Assembly (NCBI RefSeq): GCF_001020565.1
Contig: NZ_LDAS01000001.1
Coordinates: 2,070,520 to 2,134,519 of the forward strand
Reading direction: 5' to 3'
DNA from: Maribacter thermophilus
Lineage (GTDB): Bacteria > Bacteroidota > Bacteroidia > Flavobacteriales > Flavobacteriaceae
DNA: 64,000 nucleotides
A program made the translations under genes and the position numbers. The notes under the pieces were generated by a model, which was given only the letters and a program-made list of their open reading frames with translations, ran no database searches and was not told the origin of the DNA. Below are positions 19,801 to 28,415 of the stretch, one piece after another. The first letter of the stretch is position 1. Each line of letters starts with the position of its first letter.

Positions 19801-20209
19801 AATCGGTAGGGTCGTAGGTACTGGGCCTATGATGTTGTGGCCAATTAAATTCTATTCCTCCTGAAATCCATGGTCCGGTAAGTCCGACCAAGGCAGGTTT
19901 GATAACATTATTATAATAGACAAAATGACGTTCCCTTATCTTATCGTACGCCATTTGCACCCTGCCCCCCAAGGCAGGTAAAACCATTATTTTTATATAA
20001 TCGTTTTCGATATAAATAGCATCCCATTCCTTATCTATCTTTTCGTCACTTATTTTTTCGATTACAGGATGGGGGTATACCACACCACTACTTGCCTGAT
20101 AAACCCTTTTGTCCAAAAAAACAGGATATTTCTCCGGTTTACCAACTTCGTAGGTAGGTATTACTACTTTATCTTTCCAAGCCTTTACTGTACTCATTTC
20201 AAATTTCAT
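16871..20209 (-). CDS. DUF5107 domain protein with TPR repeats
   Basis: This 1112-residue protein begins with DUF5107 (about 1-400), a predicted galactose-mutarotase-like beta-sandwich, with ALGGRVQMAYDKI and GGIEFNWPQHHRPS as typical blocks. From about 470 to the end it is tetratricopeptide repeats, for example VRCNNAMGLWYLKRAKYEKA and ASYYLGNFWYASKQYEDALE. No signal peptide is seen, so it is probably cytoplasmic, unlike the two GH2 lipoproteins it lies between. In this family the N-terminal fold suggests carbohydrate binding or conversion; no reaction is assigned here. ATG 20197 is an alternative start. It overlaps the downstream GH2 by four bases. Confidence 0.82.
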   Translation of the reverse strand: MKFEMSTVKAWKDKVVIPTYEVGKPEKYPVFLDKRVYQASSGVVYPHPVIEKISDEKIDKEWDAIYIENDYIKIMVLPALGGRVQMAYDKIRERHFVYYNNVIKPALVGLTGPWISGGIEFNWPQHHRPSTYDPTDFYIEENEDGSVTVWVSEVERMFRTKGMAGFTLYPDKAYLEIKGQLYNRTPVPQTFLWWANPAVAVNDHYQSVFPPDVNAVFDHGKRDVSEFPIAKGEYYKVDYSPGTDISRYKNIPVPTSYMAITSEYDFVGGYENDTKGGLLHIADHHISPGKKQWTWGNGDFGKAWDRNLTDSDGPYIELMCGVYTDNQPDFSWMHPYEEKSFKQYFMPYYNVGVVKNATKEALLNLEKEGDGVRLKVYVTSHYPNSKISLSSNEKVLFESVKDLDPADGFEELVSTGNVDYNSLTATVTDADGTMLVSWSPSSLKENEVPEAAKAAKEPKEITSVEQLYLRGLHLEQYRHATYDPTAYYLEGLSRDPKDVRCNNAMGLWYLKRAKYEKALGYFNQAIDTLTERNPNPYDGEPFFNKGLVLSYLDRKNEAYDAFFKSCWNAAWQDAGYFNCAQIDCANGNLEKSLELVDKSLVKNWHNHKARHLKIVLLRKLGRIGEAVQLIDDSLAIDAFNFGAIYEKYLISGASSDLDFLMEITRGNQHNFIEFSIDYAQAGQFNEAISLLNVLVESQLATYPMVYYFLGFYYQKNGEVNKAKDHFKMGSEMPMDYCFPNRLEEIAVLKAAVAQNPKDARASYYLGNFWYASKQYEDALECWSISVQWEDTNAICHRNLALLYYNKKNEVQLAKTHLEKAFDLDNTDARLLMELDQLYKKLNVDVDTRLNILEKYIDLTMSRDDIYLERVSLYSFKGDFEKALGLIGKRQFHPWEGGEGKVPLQYITAKVELAKIYIKKGEYALAIRLLNEAQIYPANLGEGKLYGTQENDIFYWLGCAHEGLGQMEKAVENWQIASKGLSDPSPAMFYNDQQPDKIFYQGLALLKLKKEDEANLRFNKLIAYGQEHMNDEVKMDYFAISLPDLLIWEEDLNVRNSIHCRYLMGLGKLGLRKIDESMEMLENVMRDNFYHLPAFIHFNMAKDIADDIVKKQL

Positions 20210-20249
20210 TTAGTCCGATGCCCAGCATCGAATCATTTAAACATATTCC

Positions 20250-23078
20250 TTAGTATTTCATCAAATTCTTGATATCCTCTGGTTGTAGCTCTACCTTAGG
20301 ATCAAACCTGTTGCTGGCGATGTATTTTTTTAAGCTGTATAGTAATTGACGCGCTTCTGGTCTATTTTCTAAATCGGAATGCAGATCTATACCGGAAACC
20401 AATAGTTTTCCCTTGCCCACTTTTACTTCAAAAATCAAGGCCGTTCTACGGTTCTCGAACCAATCGTCGATCACACGAACAATGGGGTTTAGATCGGAAG
20501 TAAAATCATCAAGAACAATGGCATTTGAATGGCTCATAGCATCCCACCATTGCCAATTACTATGATATTCTGTTGGAAATTCGGTCAAGGCAGGATGTTG
20601 AGGATCCGTCAGAATCCCCAGGGTGTGCGGTTTTTGGCCTTTGGTCCATGAGGTGTTCCAGAAAATACTGGAAAAGCCTACACCAATATCACCCCCTTTG
20701 TCCGCTGCAATATCCCCTTTGTTGATAGTAAGCAATACCTTGCCCCCATTTTTTAGGTAATTGATCGTGGCCGCATCAAATTTTTGAACCACCCTAATGT
20801 CATCTTCTTTCTCGATAGAGGTGTTTTTAGAAGGATAGACCCATACGTCCCAACTATTCTTATGATTACCGATATAAACGGTAAGCGTTAATTTTTTTGG
20901 CGTATCTACCTCGTTCAAATCCAAAGAGATCTCACCTAAGCCAAATCCATTTCCGATAGGTATATCGGTCTTGGCAAATTCACCTTTGGCGAACGTATTT
21001 CCTTCTTTATCAACAAGGCCCCAAGTAGGAGTCACGGTCTTGATCGGCTTTTCGCCATAATGGGCAACTTCTACCTTTGCCGTAAAGTCTTCGTCGTTCA
21101 AGAACACACGTTTTGCCATTCTTGCAAGAGGCACCGTTTCTGAGTTGAATTCTCTGAACTCTTCTGCACTCACATACCCCTTTTCTTCCCAAAAAGCATC
21201 TAAAACACCGACCAATGCGGTACCCTGACCAGGAAAATCATGTAGGTCCAACAACTGAAAACCTGCCATATCCTTTGTTCGCAACGCCGCCTCGATATCG
21301 GCCTTATAACAGAGTACCTGTAACTTACCCGATGCCATCAACAAACTATCCGCAAGATGACCAAGATGATTATCCTCTAAGGTTTCTTTAAATATTTCAA
21401 AATTTTTCGGTTCTAAAACACCGGTATATTTTGACATCTCCTTAAAATTAGGGTATACGCACCATTGTCCCATTTCATGACTAACATAGGGCATGGGAGT
21501 TTTTTGGATCAACTCGTTATAATCGAACTCTGTTTGTGGTGGTTTGGCATTGATAATACTGTTCAATTCTTGGGCCCAACCCTGTATGCGGGGCCCTTTA
21601 TGATTGTAATAATCCAAATTATCCAACAAGGGCCATCCGGCACCACTGGTATACAACCTTCTATTATCTAACTTTTTAAAATGATCTACGAACTTGTAAA
21701 GATATTCTTCGTGGTTCTTACCCGACGGTTCATTACCGTAGGCCATCATTACAAAAGAAGGATGATTACCATAGGTATTCAATATATCCTCGGCCTCTTT
21801 ATAGATCCATTCATCAACAGGTTCACCGTCTCCTATATTTGCCCAAGAGGAAGCTTCTACCTGAACATAAACCCCCATTTCATCCGCAGCCCGAAAAGCC
21901 GCTTCTGGTGGACAATACGAATGAAAACGCATGTGGTTAAGACCATACGATCTAATAGTTTTAAAAATTCGTTTCCATTCATCTACATCGGTAGAGGGGT
22001 ACCCTGTTAAGGGAAAGATGGAACACTCCAATGTTCCCCGTAAATACACAGGTCTTCCATTAACGGTAAAGTGTTTGCCGTTTACTTCAAAACTGCGCAT
22101 ACCAAAAACCACCTCTTTTTCACTTGTGCCCAATTGGGTTTCCAATTGCAATTTCATGGTATATAGATTAGGGTCGAACTCATCCCAGAGCAAAAGATCG
22201 TTCCCCATGGGGTAATCGATTTCAAAATCACCTTCCCCCTCTATTTCCATTTCTTTCTCTAACGGCGGCAAACTATTTGTACTGCCAGATTCTATTGCCT
22301 GCAATACAATTTTACCCTTCTGTGTCTTTCCCGAAGAGTTGACCACCTTCCCCTTTACCGTAACCCCCTTATCCTTTACATTGGGAAATAGTTTTACATT
22401 TTGAAAAACGATAGGTGATGTCGCCGTTAATTTAATATCACCTACAATACCGTTCCAATTGGTCTGGGTGTTATCGGAAATACTATGCGCATCTACGCCA
22501 GGGTTTATATCCTTCACCCTATTATCTATTCTTATGGTAATCGTATGCTCACCGGGAGTAAGATATTTAGCTAAATTATAATCATGCGGAGTGCCTAAGC
22601 TATTTTCCATACCAACCTCTTGGTCATCTACCCAAACCGTAGTTTCCCAATGCGGTCTTTCCAACCCTAGGTTTATATGTTGGTTTTGCCATGATTGTGG
22701 TATAACTACTTTTTTCTGGTACCATGCCGCACCGGTATATACCTTTTTTGGGCTCAACCAAAAGGAAACCTTAACATTGCCGGGCTGACGGTATTTAGCA
22801 TACTTTGGATCTTTGTACCAAAGACTATCGTTCCACATACTTCCGGTCCAATGTGTATTAACGGTTATATCATCTCCCTTACCATTTTCCGCCATTGAAC
22901 CCGGTAAATGAACGGTGTCGTCCAAAGTTTTCAAAAACCACTTTTCCTTAACCCCTTGATCCAACGAATCTATCTTAAATTGCCACTCGCCCGACAGATC
23001 CATTTCCTTCGGATCCTCTTTTTGGCAAGAACACAAAGCAAACAATACCATTAGCAGTATCAAGACCTTACTTTTCAT
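20250..23078 (-). CDS. GH2 family glycoside hydrolase lipoprotein (proximal)
   Basis: This 942-residue lipoprotein (signal ending LCSC) has the GH2 order of sugar-binding jelly roll, immunoglobulin-like domain and TIM barrel. Glu450 in MAYGNEPSG is the expected acid/base and Glu535 in VSHEMGQW the expected nucleophile. It shares many blocks with the distal GH2 (CSIFPLTGYPS, GLNHMRFHSYCPPEAAF, GFQLLDLHDFPGQGTALVG), so the two are paralogues. It differs by an insertion of about 35 residues near position 70-105 (HWTGSMWNDSLWYKDPKY...), which may reshape the substrate pocket. Together with the sulfatase, it suggests a sulfated beta-linked algal polysaccharide as the target. Confidence 0.85.
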   Translation of the reverse strand: MKSKVLILLMVLFALCSCQKEDPKEMDLSGEWQFKIDSLDQGVKEKWFLKTLDDTVHLPGSMAENGKGDDITVNTHWTGSMWNDSLWYKDPKYAKYRQPGNVKVSFWLSPKKVYTGAAWYQKKVVIPQSWQNQHINLGLERPHWETTVWVDDQEVGMENSLGTPHDYNLAKYLTPGEHTITIRIDNRVKDINPGVDAHSISDNTQTNWNGIVGDIKLTATSPIVFQNVKLFPNVKDKGVTVKGKVVNSSGKTQKGKIVLQAIESGSTNSLPPLEKEMEIEGEGDFEIDYPMGNDLLLWDEFDPNLYTMKLQLETQLGTSEKEVVFGMRSFEVNGKHFTVNGRPVYLRGTLECSIFPLTGYPSTDVDEWKRIFKTIRSYGLNHMRFHSYCPPEAAFRAADEMGVYVQVEASSWANIGDGEPVDEWIYKEAEDILNTYGNHPSFVMMAYGNEPSGKNHEEYLYKFVDHFKKLDNRRLYTSGAGWPLLDNLDYYNHKGPRIQGWAQELNSIINAKPPQTEFDYNELIQKTPMPYVSHEMGQWCVYPNFKEMSKYTGVLEPKNFEIFKETLEDNHLGHLADSLLMASGKLQVLCYKADIEAALRTKDMAGFQLLDLHDFPGQGTALVGVLDAFWEEKGYVSAEEFREFNSETVPLARMAKRVFLNDEDFTAKVEVAHYGEKPIKTVTPTWGLVDKEGNTFAKGEFAKTDIPIGNGFGLGEISLDLNEVDTPKKLTLTVYIGNHKNSWDVWVYPSKNTSIEKEDDIRVVQKFDAATINYLKNGGKVLLTINKGDIAADKGGDIGVGFSSIFWNTSWTKGQKPHTLGILTDPQHPALTEFPTEYHSNWQWWDAMSHSNAIVLDDFTSDLNPIVRVIDDWFENRRTALIFEVKVGKGKLLVSGIDLHSDLENRPEARQLLYSLKKYIASNRFDPKVELQPEDIKNLMKY

Positions 23079-23093
23079 AAAATCGTATTATTA

Positions 23094-23813
23094 TTATTTA
23101 TAATCTTCGCTGAAAAAATCGAATATGGCATCTGCAACAACCCTATGCCCTTTTTCATTTATATGGTTACTTTGGGCCATGTAGGTTTTTATATCCTCTT
23201 TTTCGGCTATTTTCTGAAACAGCCGATAACTATCTACCAGACCTATTTCATGTTTTTTTGCCAAGTCCCTTATTTGTTGAGAGTGCCTAGACAGTTCCGA
23301 TTTGGGGGACAGAATATCTTCCTTTACATCGGGTGTGGGCGTCATTAGAATCACCTTTGTACCGTATGCCTTTGCTTGAAGGATCATTTTTTCCCATGCT
23401 ATTTTTGCCCTTTCGAGCCCAAGGCTGCGATCGTTTAAGGCATAGTCTATAAACAATACATCGGGCCGGTGCACCAATACCTCTTCCGTGAACCTTTTTT
23501 CGCCTTGCTCCGACTGCTCCCCACCAATAGAGGTCGTAATAACATTTACCACTGCAGAGGTGTATACCCGCTTTATATTTTTTAATGTTACGTACGGATA
23601 TGCCTCCAATGTGTTTACGTTGGGGGTTTTAAAATATCCCGAAGGCACGGAATGCCCGTGAAAAACGAGATTGATAGTTCTATTGTTCGGCCACTCTTTA
23701 CGCAATTCCGATGTCACATCACGTAAATAATCCATCTTCCCCATATCGGTTTGAGCATAGGCACTTTGTATGGCAAAAGCAATAAATACTATGACCTTAA
23801 GTCTTATTTTCAT
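23094..23813 (-). CDS. Secreted SGNH-type hydrolase
   Basis: This 239-residue protein has a signal peptide (MKIRLKVIVFIAFAIQSAYAQ). The SGNH blocks are visible in modified form: block I is HGHSVPSGY (catalytic Ser), block III is DYALNDRS (Asn) and block V is QSNHINEKGH (catalytic His). The Asp usually three residues before the His is a Gln here, so the protein may work as a Ser-His dyad or use another acid. Its length suits a carbohydrate esterase that removes acetyl or similar groups. It overlaps the sugar porter gene by four bases, so it belongs to the same operon and probably prepares the polysaccharide for the GH2 enzymes. Confidence 0.75.
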   Translation of the reverse strand: MKIRLKVIVFIAFAIQSAYAQTDMGKMDYLRDVTSELRKEWPNNRTINLVFHGHSVPSGYFKTPNVNTLEAYPYVTLKNIKRVYTSAVVNVITTSIGGEQSEQGEKRFTEEVLVHRPDVLFIDYALNDRSLGLERAKIAWEKMILQAKAYGTKVILMTPTPDVKEDILSPKSELSRHSQQIRDLAKKHEIGLVDSYRLFQKIAEKEDIKTYMAQSNHINEKGHRVVADAIFDFFSEDYK

Positions 23814-25210
23814 TTTTCTTTCGTAAGCTCTATTTCAATTTCCTCCAAACTCTTGCCCTTTGTTTCCGGCAATCTTTTTTTAACGAAAACAAAACCGGCC
23901 ACACAAATAATACTATACGCCCAAAATGTACCGTACGACCCCAATTCACTGTTCATGATAGGGAAAGTAAATACTAGGACAAATGAGGCTATCCACAATG
24001 AAAATGTTGCTATAGACATAGCCACCCCCCTTAATCTATTCGGAAAAATCTCGGAGAGCACCACCCAGGTTATCGGCGCCAAAGACATAGCGTAGATCGC
24101 AATTGCCGTAATTACCAACACTAGAACCGGCCAACCACTAAACTCAAAGAAATAAGCACCCCCTAACAATGCATAAATAATGGCGAGCCCTGCCGCCCCA
24201 AAGAGCATTAATTTTCTACGGCCCCAACTATCTACCGTTCGCATGGCCATGAAAGTGAAAATAAGATTAACACTGCCCGTAATCACTATATTAAAGAGCA
24301 TATCGCCAACACTATAACCAGCAGCGGAAAATATTTCTTCCGCGTAATTAAAAATGATATTGATACCGCACCATTGTTGAAATACCGCCAATACAACACC
24401 TATGACGAGGATAGGAAACACCTTTTTTCCCTTTAATTCGGAAATGGAAATCTTTTTGCCCCCATCATCGTTAAGGATCGACCTCATGTTATCGAACTCT
24501 TGTTCGGCATAGCCCATACCACCGATCTTAAACAACACCTGTTTGGCATCCTCTTCTTTACCGGCCTTGGCAAGAAATCTTGGACTTTTGGGCACCACGA
24601 ACATTAGAAAAAAGAAAAGTAATGCAGGTATAAGTTCTACCCAGAACATATACCGCCAACCGGTTTGACCGTTCCAAGAGTTCAGTATATCCGTATCGTT
24701 AAAATTGGCAGGTATGGCCTCGGCAATACCCCAGTTGGCAATTTGCGCCACCAAAATACCCAACACGATCGTTAATTGATTTATAGCTACAAATCGCCCC
24801 CTATACTCTGCGGGTGCCACTTCTGCAATATACATAGGCGACAATGTAGAGGCCAACCCTATACCCAAACCACCTAAGACCCTATACACAACAAAAAGGG
24901 TGAAGTCATCGGCATATCCTGTTCCAAAAGCAGATAAGGAAAATAGTGCCGCCGCCAATATAAGACTGTTTTTTCGCCCCCATCTATCGGTCAACACCCC
25001 AGAAAGTATCGCTCCAAAAATACACCCCACCAAGGCACTGCTCATGGCCCAACCTTGTAACGTGGGTATATCGGCAATATTAAAATAAAGCTCATAAAAG
25101 GGTTTTGCCCCTCCTATTACCACCCAGTCATAACCGAACAGAAATCCACCCATGGCAGAGACCAACGCCAGAAAAAGTAAGTAAGCAAAATTGTATTGTG
25201 GGTTTTTCAT
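23810..25210 (-). CDS. MFS sugar porter (sugar/H+ symporter family)
   Basis: This 466-residue inner-membrane protein has twelve predicted helices and the signatures of the sugar porter family: GFLFGYDWVVIGG in helix 1, DRWGRK after helix 2, RVLGGLGIGLAS and RGRFVAINQ, PKSPRFL before the central loop, QQWCGINIIFNYAEE in helix 7, and PETKGKSLEEIE at the end. It should import the monosaccharide released by the periplasmic enzymes. Canonical QQxSG has Cys in place of Ser here. It lies between the sulfatase and the SGNH gene in the operon. Confidence 0.9.
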   Translation of the reverse strand: MKNPQYNFAYLLFLALVSAMGGFLFGYDWVVIGGAKPFYELYFNIADIPTLQGWAMSSALVGCIFGAILSGVLTDRWGRKNSLILAAALFSLSAFGTGYADDFTLFVVYRVLGGLGIGLASTLSPMYIAEVAPAEYRGRFVAINQLTIVLGILVAQIANWGIAEAIPANFNDTDILNSWNGQTGWRYMFWVELIPALLFFFLMFVVPKSPRFLAKAGKEEDAKQVLFKIGGMGYAEQEFDNMRSILNDDGGKKISISELKGKKVFPILVIGVVLAVFQQWCGINIIFNYAEEIFSAAGYSVGDMLFNIVITGSVNLIFTFMAMRTVDSWGRRKLMLFGAAGLAIIYALLGGAYFFEFSGWPVLVLVITAIAIYAMSLAPITWVVLSEIFPNRLRGVAMSIATFSLWIASFVLVFTFPIMNSELGSYGTFWAYSIICVAGFVFVKKRLPETKGKSLEEIEIELTKEK

Positions 25211-25233
25211 AGTATATAAATCAACTTTGTTCC

Positions 25234-26823
25234 TTAATCTTTGGTTGTTTTGCTATCGAACCAGTTCTTGTTTGGTTCAAAATCACTTTTTAGAAATTCT
25301 TTTCGTTGTTTTTCTAAATTCTGAAGCATTTCAGTTTTTCTTTTCTTCTGAAGCTCGGCAGCCTTTATACCATCATAATCTACATTGACTTCAGGTCTTT
25401 TCGCTCCCGTTTGCGTCAAATAATCGGTGAGTTCCTTTTTAAGTTCTTGTGCCAACTGAGGACGCTTGCCCAACACATTTTCTTTTTCGTCTAAATCTTG
25501 TTTTAAATTATACAGCTCATCACGGCCATCTTCATAATAATGAATGAGTTTCCAATCACCTTTTCTAATAATACTAACAGGTTCCCCTCCTTGATTGCCA
25601 TAATGTGGGTAATGCCAAAACAAAGGTCTTTCGGCAAGGGTCTCCCCTTTTAACAAAGGCACTAGACTCACCCCTTCCAAGAGATGGTTTTTAGGTATAT
25701 CAACCCCTGCAAATTCTAAAAGAGTCGGATAAAAGTCTATTCCCGATACGGGATAATCCACCACCTTGGGCGTGTTTTTGAACATGGGCGCCTTGATCAG
25801 ATACGGCTCCCTGATGCCACCTTCCCATTGATAGCCCTTTCCGCCCCTTAAAGGGTAATTAGTTGTAGAAAAAGCATCGCCACTTGCCACACCACCATTA
25901 TCAGAAGTAAAAACAACAATGGTATTATCATCTAACCCCAGCTCTTTTAACCGCTGCATCACAATGCCCACGGCTTCGTCCATAGTTTCAATCAATCCGG
26001 CATATATAGGGTTGTCCTGAACGGTACGAATAGGTAAAATACGTTCCATTTTGTACCCAGTGCTTTTAATACCCATCTCCTCGGCCTTATTGCGATATTT
26101 TCTCCATTTGTCCTCTGTAGTCTCAATTGGTCCATGTACGGCGTAGAACGATAAGAATGCAAAAAATGGCTTGTCTTTATTATCAGTAATAAAATCGGCA
26201 GTTTCTTGCCCCAATCGCTTTGTTAAGCTTTCGCCCTCGTGCTTATAATCCAGTTTTGGATTGTCCCATGGAGCATAATACCCTCCTTTAGGGCTACCGA
26301 CTTCCCAGCCTCCTTTATTAATATCAAAACCATTGTTTTCAGGTGAGTATGGCTCATCTCCCAAATGCCATTTTCCGGCAAAAAAGGTTTTATACCCTTC
26401 TGCTTTTAAAGCCTCGGCAATGGTAATATCTTCTTCTTTTAAAGCTCTTTCATATTCGGGAGGCAGTACTTTTGTATTACGTTCGTCTCCCCATTTTTTG
26501 CCCGTAGCCGCCCCTATCCAATCCGTAATTCCATGACGGGCGGTAGACTGCCCCAACATAATACTTGCCCGCGACGGGCTACAAACTTGTGCTGCGGCGT
26601 ACCCTTGAACAAAACTCACCCCTTCTTTTGCAATGGCATCTATATTAGGGGTTTCATAATAGGTGCTACCGGCATAACTTAAGTCATGTGCCCCTAAGTC
26701 ATCCGCCAGTATAAAAACAATGTTCGGTTTTTTGTTTTCGACAGGTGATTCCTCATCCTTACAACTTGTAAAACTAATAAGGAAGCACACCAAAAAAACA
26801 CCAAATAATTTTCTATTGACCAT
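25234..26823 (-). CDS. Formylglycine-dependent sulfatase (family S1) lipoprotein
   Basis: This 529-residue protein has a lipoprotein signal (SFTSC, Cys21). The sulfatase signature CSPSRASIMLGQ starts at Cys81, which is converted to formylglycine. Metal ligands fit DDLG near 41 and FTSDNGG, and FAGKWHLGD is the typical histidine block. It should remove sulfate esters from a polysaccharide or its fragments in the periplasm. A formylglycine-generating enzyme is not in the window. It is the first gene of the operon that continues with the sugar porter, SGNH hydrolase, GH2, DUF5107 and GH2 genes, and its promoter region carries a candidate AraC operator. Confidence 0.92.
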   Translation of the reverse strand: MVNRKLFGVFLVCFLISFTSCKDEESPVENKKPNIVFILADDLGAHDLSYAGSTYYETPNIDAIAKEGVSFVQGYAAAQVCSPSRASIMLGQSTARHGITDWIGAATGKKWGDERNTKVLPPEYERALKEEDITIAEALKAEGYKTFFAGKWHLGDEPYSPENNGFDINKGGWEVGSPKGGYYAPWDNPKLDYKHEGESLTKRLGQETADFITDNKDKPFFAFLSFYAVHGPIETTEDKWRKYRNKAEEMGIKSTGYKMERILPIRTVQDNPIYAGLIETMDEAVGIVMQRLKELGLDDNTIVVFTSDNGGVASGDAFSTTNYPLRGGKGYQWEGGIREPYLIKAPMFKNTPKVVDYPVSGIDFYPTLLEFAGVDIPKNHLLEGVSLVPLLKGETLAERPLFWHYPHYGNQGGEPVSIIRKGDWKLIHYYEDGRDELYNLKQDLDEKENVLGKRPQLAQELKKELTDYLTQTGAKRPEVNVDYDGIKAAELQKKRKTEMLQNLEKQRKEFLKSDFEPNKNWFDSKTTKD

Positions 26824-27258
26824 CTTTACCTATTTATTTTTAAGCAACTATACCGCGTTGCATATTATATTTTTCTGTAAGATATATGCATACCAGCATT
26901 ATGTTTTAAGAACCGCCATGTCGCTTGTAACGAAATAATACAAACTAGGACAAACATGGATTTTTTAATTTATTGAAGCGAAATTCAAAAAACATCATGT
27001 TTTAACATAGCCATAAAAACATACCATTATTTCAGCAATAACATTAATACTAAACAGTGCTATTTGCGAATTTATTCAATATTACAGTTTACTACATGGA
27101 ATTTATATAGATAAATATGGACATTCCTATTTTTATTTAATATTTTAGACCCCCAAGGGAATTATCATTCTATTTTCATTTTTTGGAAAAGAAAAAAACC
27201 ACCAATAACACCCATGTTGACCAATTCTATTACTTAACCATAAAACCAGTACCGACAA
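26824..27258. other. Divergent promoter region of sulfatase operon and AraC gene
   Basis: This 435-bp AT-rich region lies between the divergent sulfatase operon and regulator gene. The only recognised element is the 21-bp-spaced repeat described separately. No clear flavobacterial -7/-33 promoter was identified by eye. Confidence 0.5.
27096..27122 (-). promoter_or_regulatory. Candidate AraC operator for the sulfatase operon
   Basis: On the minus strand two half-sites, GTCCAT (27122-27117) and TTCCAT (27101-27096), lie in direct orientation exactly 21 bp apart, two helical turns. The same arrangement and orientation relative to the gene occur upstream of susC and of the cytochrome module. AraC-type regulators typically bind two such direct half-sites. 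This site lies 272 bp before the sulfatase start, further than in the other two cases. Confidence 0.5.
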
Positions 27259-28143
27259 GTGGACACTTCCAAACTAAAAGAGGGATTTTTAGGTCAAAAA
27301 ATGACTGTCTTACCAGACTCCATAAAAAAGGAGCTCAAAGAAAACAGCATATGCAAACCCTTCTATATTACCGATATTGGTTTTTACCCGAATGCACGCC
27401 ACCATTATAGAACCAGAAAAAAGGGATCAAAGGAGTATATTTTTATGTACTGTGTAGAGGGCAAGGGAAAAATGAAGATCGACGACACCAACATAGAAGT
27501 ACTCCCCAATTCTTTTCATATTATACCCAAAAATACCCCCCACGAATATAAATCTGATGAAAACGAACCGTGGAGCATTTACTGGTTGCATTTTTCAGGA
27601 CACTCTTCAGATGCCCTTTACAAGCGTTATCTAGAATTTAGAAGTACGGATGGCAATATCGCTTTTGAGAACAATCGAATTAAAATGTTCAATGAAATAT
27701 TTTTGATGTATAAAAGTGAATACACCGTTCCAAAATTGGAGTTCGCCAATATTTTAGGATTACAGTTCATCAGCTCCTTTATATATACCACCAAAGAATT
27801 TGCTTCGGAAACCACCTCGCATACCAATATGGTAAATTCGGTCATAGATTTTTTAACGGCCAATTTGGACAAGACCTATAAATCCGATGAAATAGCCAAA
27901 CAATTTAACTGCTCACCTTCTTATCTATTTAATTTGTTCAAGAAAAGAACAGGTTACTCATTGATTCATTTTTTCAATCTAAAAAAGATTCAAAAAGCCT
28001 GTGAATATCTTAAATATACAGATTTAAGCATAAAGGAAATAAGCTACAAAGTGGGTATTCAAGATCCTTTATACTTTTCTAGAACCTTTAAAAAGTACTT
28101 CGGAATTTCTCCAAAAGACTATAGAAAAGAACAACAAGAATAA
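27259..28143 (+). CDS. AraC family transcriptional regulator
   Basis: The start is GTG 27259: it keeps the segment EGFLGQKMTVLPDSIKKEL, which is conserved in this group, and a stop lies only six codons further up. The first ATG (27301) would cut that segment. The 294-residue protein has a cupin-like sensor domain (YIFMYCVEGKGKMKIDDTN, IIPKNTPHEY, WSIYWLHFSG) at about 15-160 and a two-HTH AraC domain at about 195-290, with the signature VGIQDPLYFSRTFKKYFGISPKDY. It diverges from the sulfatase operon and precedes susC/susD. I infer it activates both in response to a sugar fragment. Confidence 0.9.
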   Translation: MDTSKLKEGFLGQKMTVLPDSIKKELKENSICKPFYITDIGFYPNARHHYRTRKKGSKEYIFMYCVEGKGKMKIDDTNIEVLPNSFHIIPKNTPHEYKSDENEPWSIYWLHFSGHSSDALYKRYLEFRSTDGNIAFENNRIKMFNEIFLMYKSEYTVPKLEFANILGLQFISSFIYTTKEFASETTSHTNMVNSVIDFLTANLDKTYKSDEIAKQFNCSPSYLFNLFKKRTGYSLIHFFNLKKIQKACEYLKYTDLSIKEISYKVGIQDPLYFSRTFKKYFGISPKDYRKEQQE

Positions 28144-28288
28144 AAGCTCTTCATATTTATTTAACTCTTTTTTAACAAACAACCCCCTACAACACCGTTG
28201 TTGATTTAATATTTTTAAGGTCTTAAAATTAAATTTTAACCTAAAAATCAACCGTTATTATGACAAATTATTTTTTTTATCGCAAAAA

Positions 28289-28315
28289 GTCCATGTTTTT
28301 GCAATAATCGTCCAT
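28289..28315 (+). promoter_or_regulatory. Candidate AraC operator upstream of susC
   Basis: GTCCAT at 28289-28294 is repeated exactly at 28310-28315, 21 bp later in the same orientation, and each copy is followed by T-rich sequence. The second half-site ends 100 bp before the susC start, a normal distance for an activator site. The adjacent AraC regulator gene is the obvious candidate to bind it. Confidence 0.55.
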
Positions 28316-28415
28316 TTTTAAATCTTAATATCTTCTTAATATTGTTTGGTAGGATTTTGTCTTCCTATAACAAGACAATTCTTACTTAACTAAAACAAAA
28401 CCAATTATAAAACGT

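Noticed and set aside
26947-26962. Further ATGGAT copy in the sulfatase promoter region
   Set aside because: No partner half-site at 21 bp, so it was not counted as an AraC operator.
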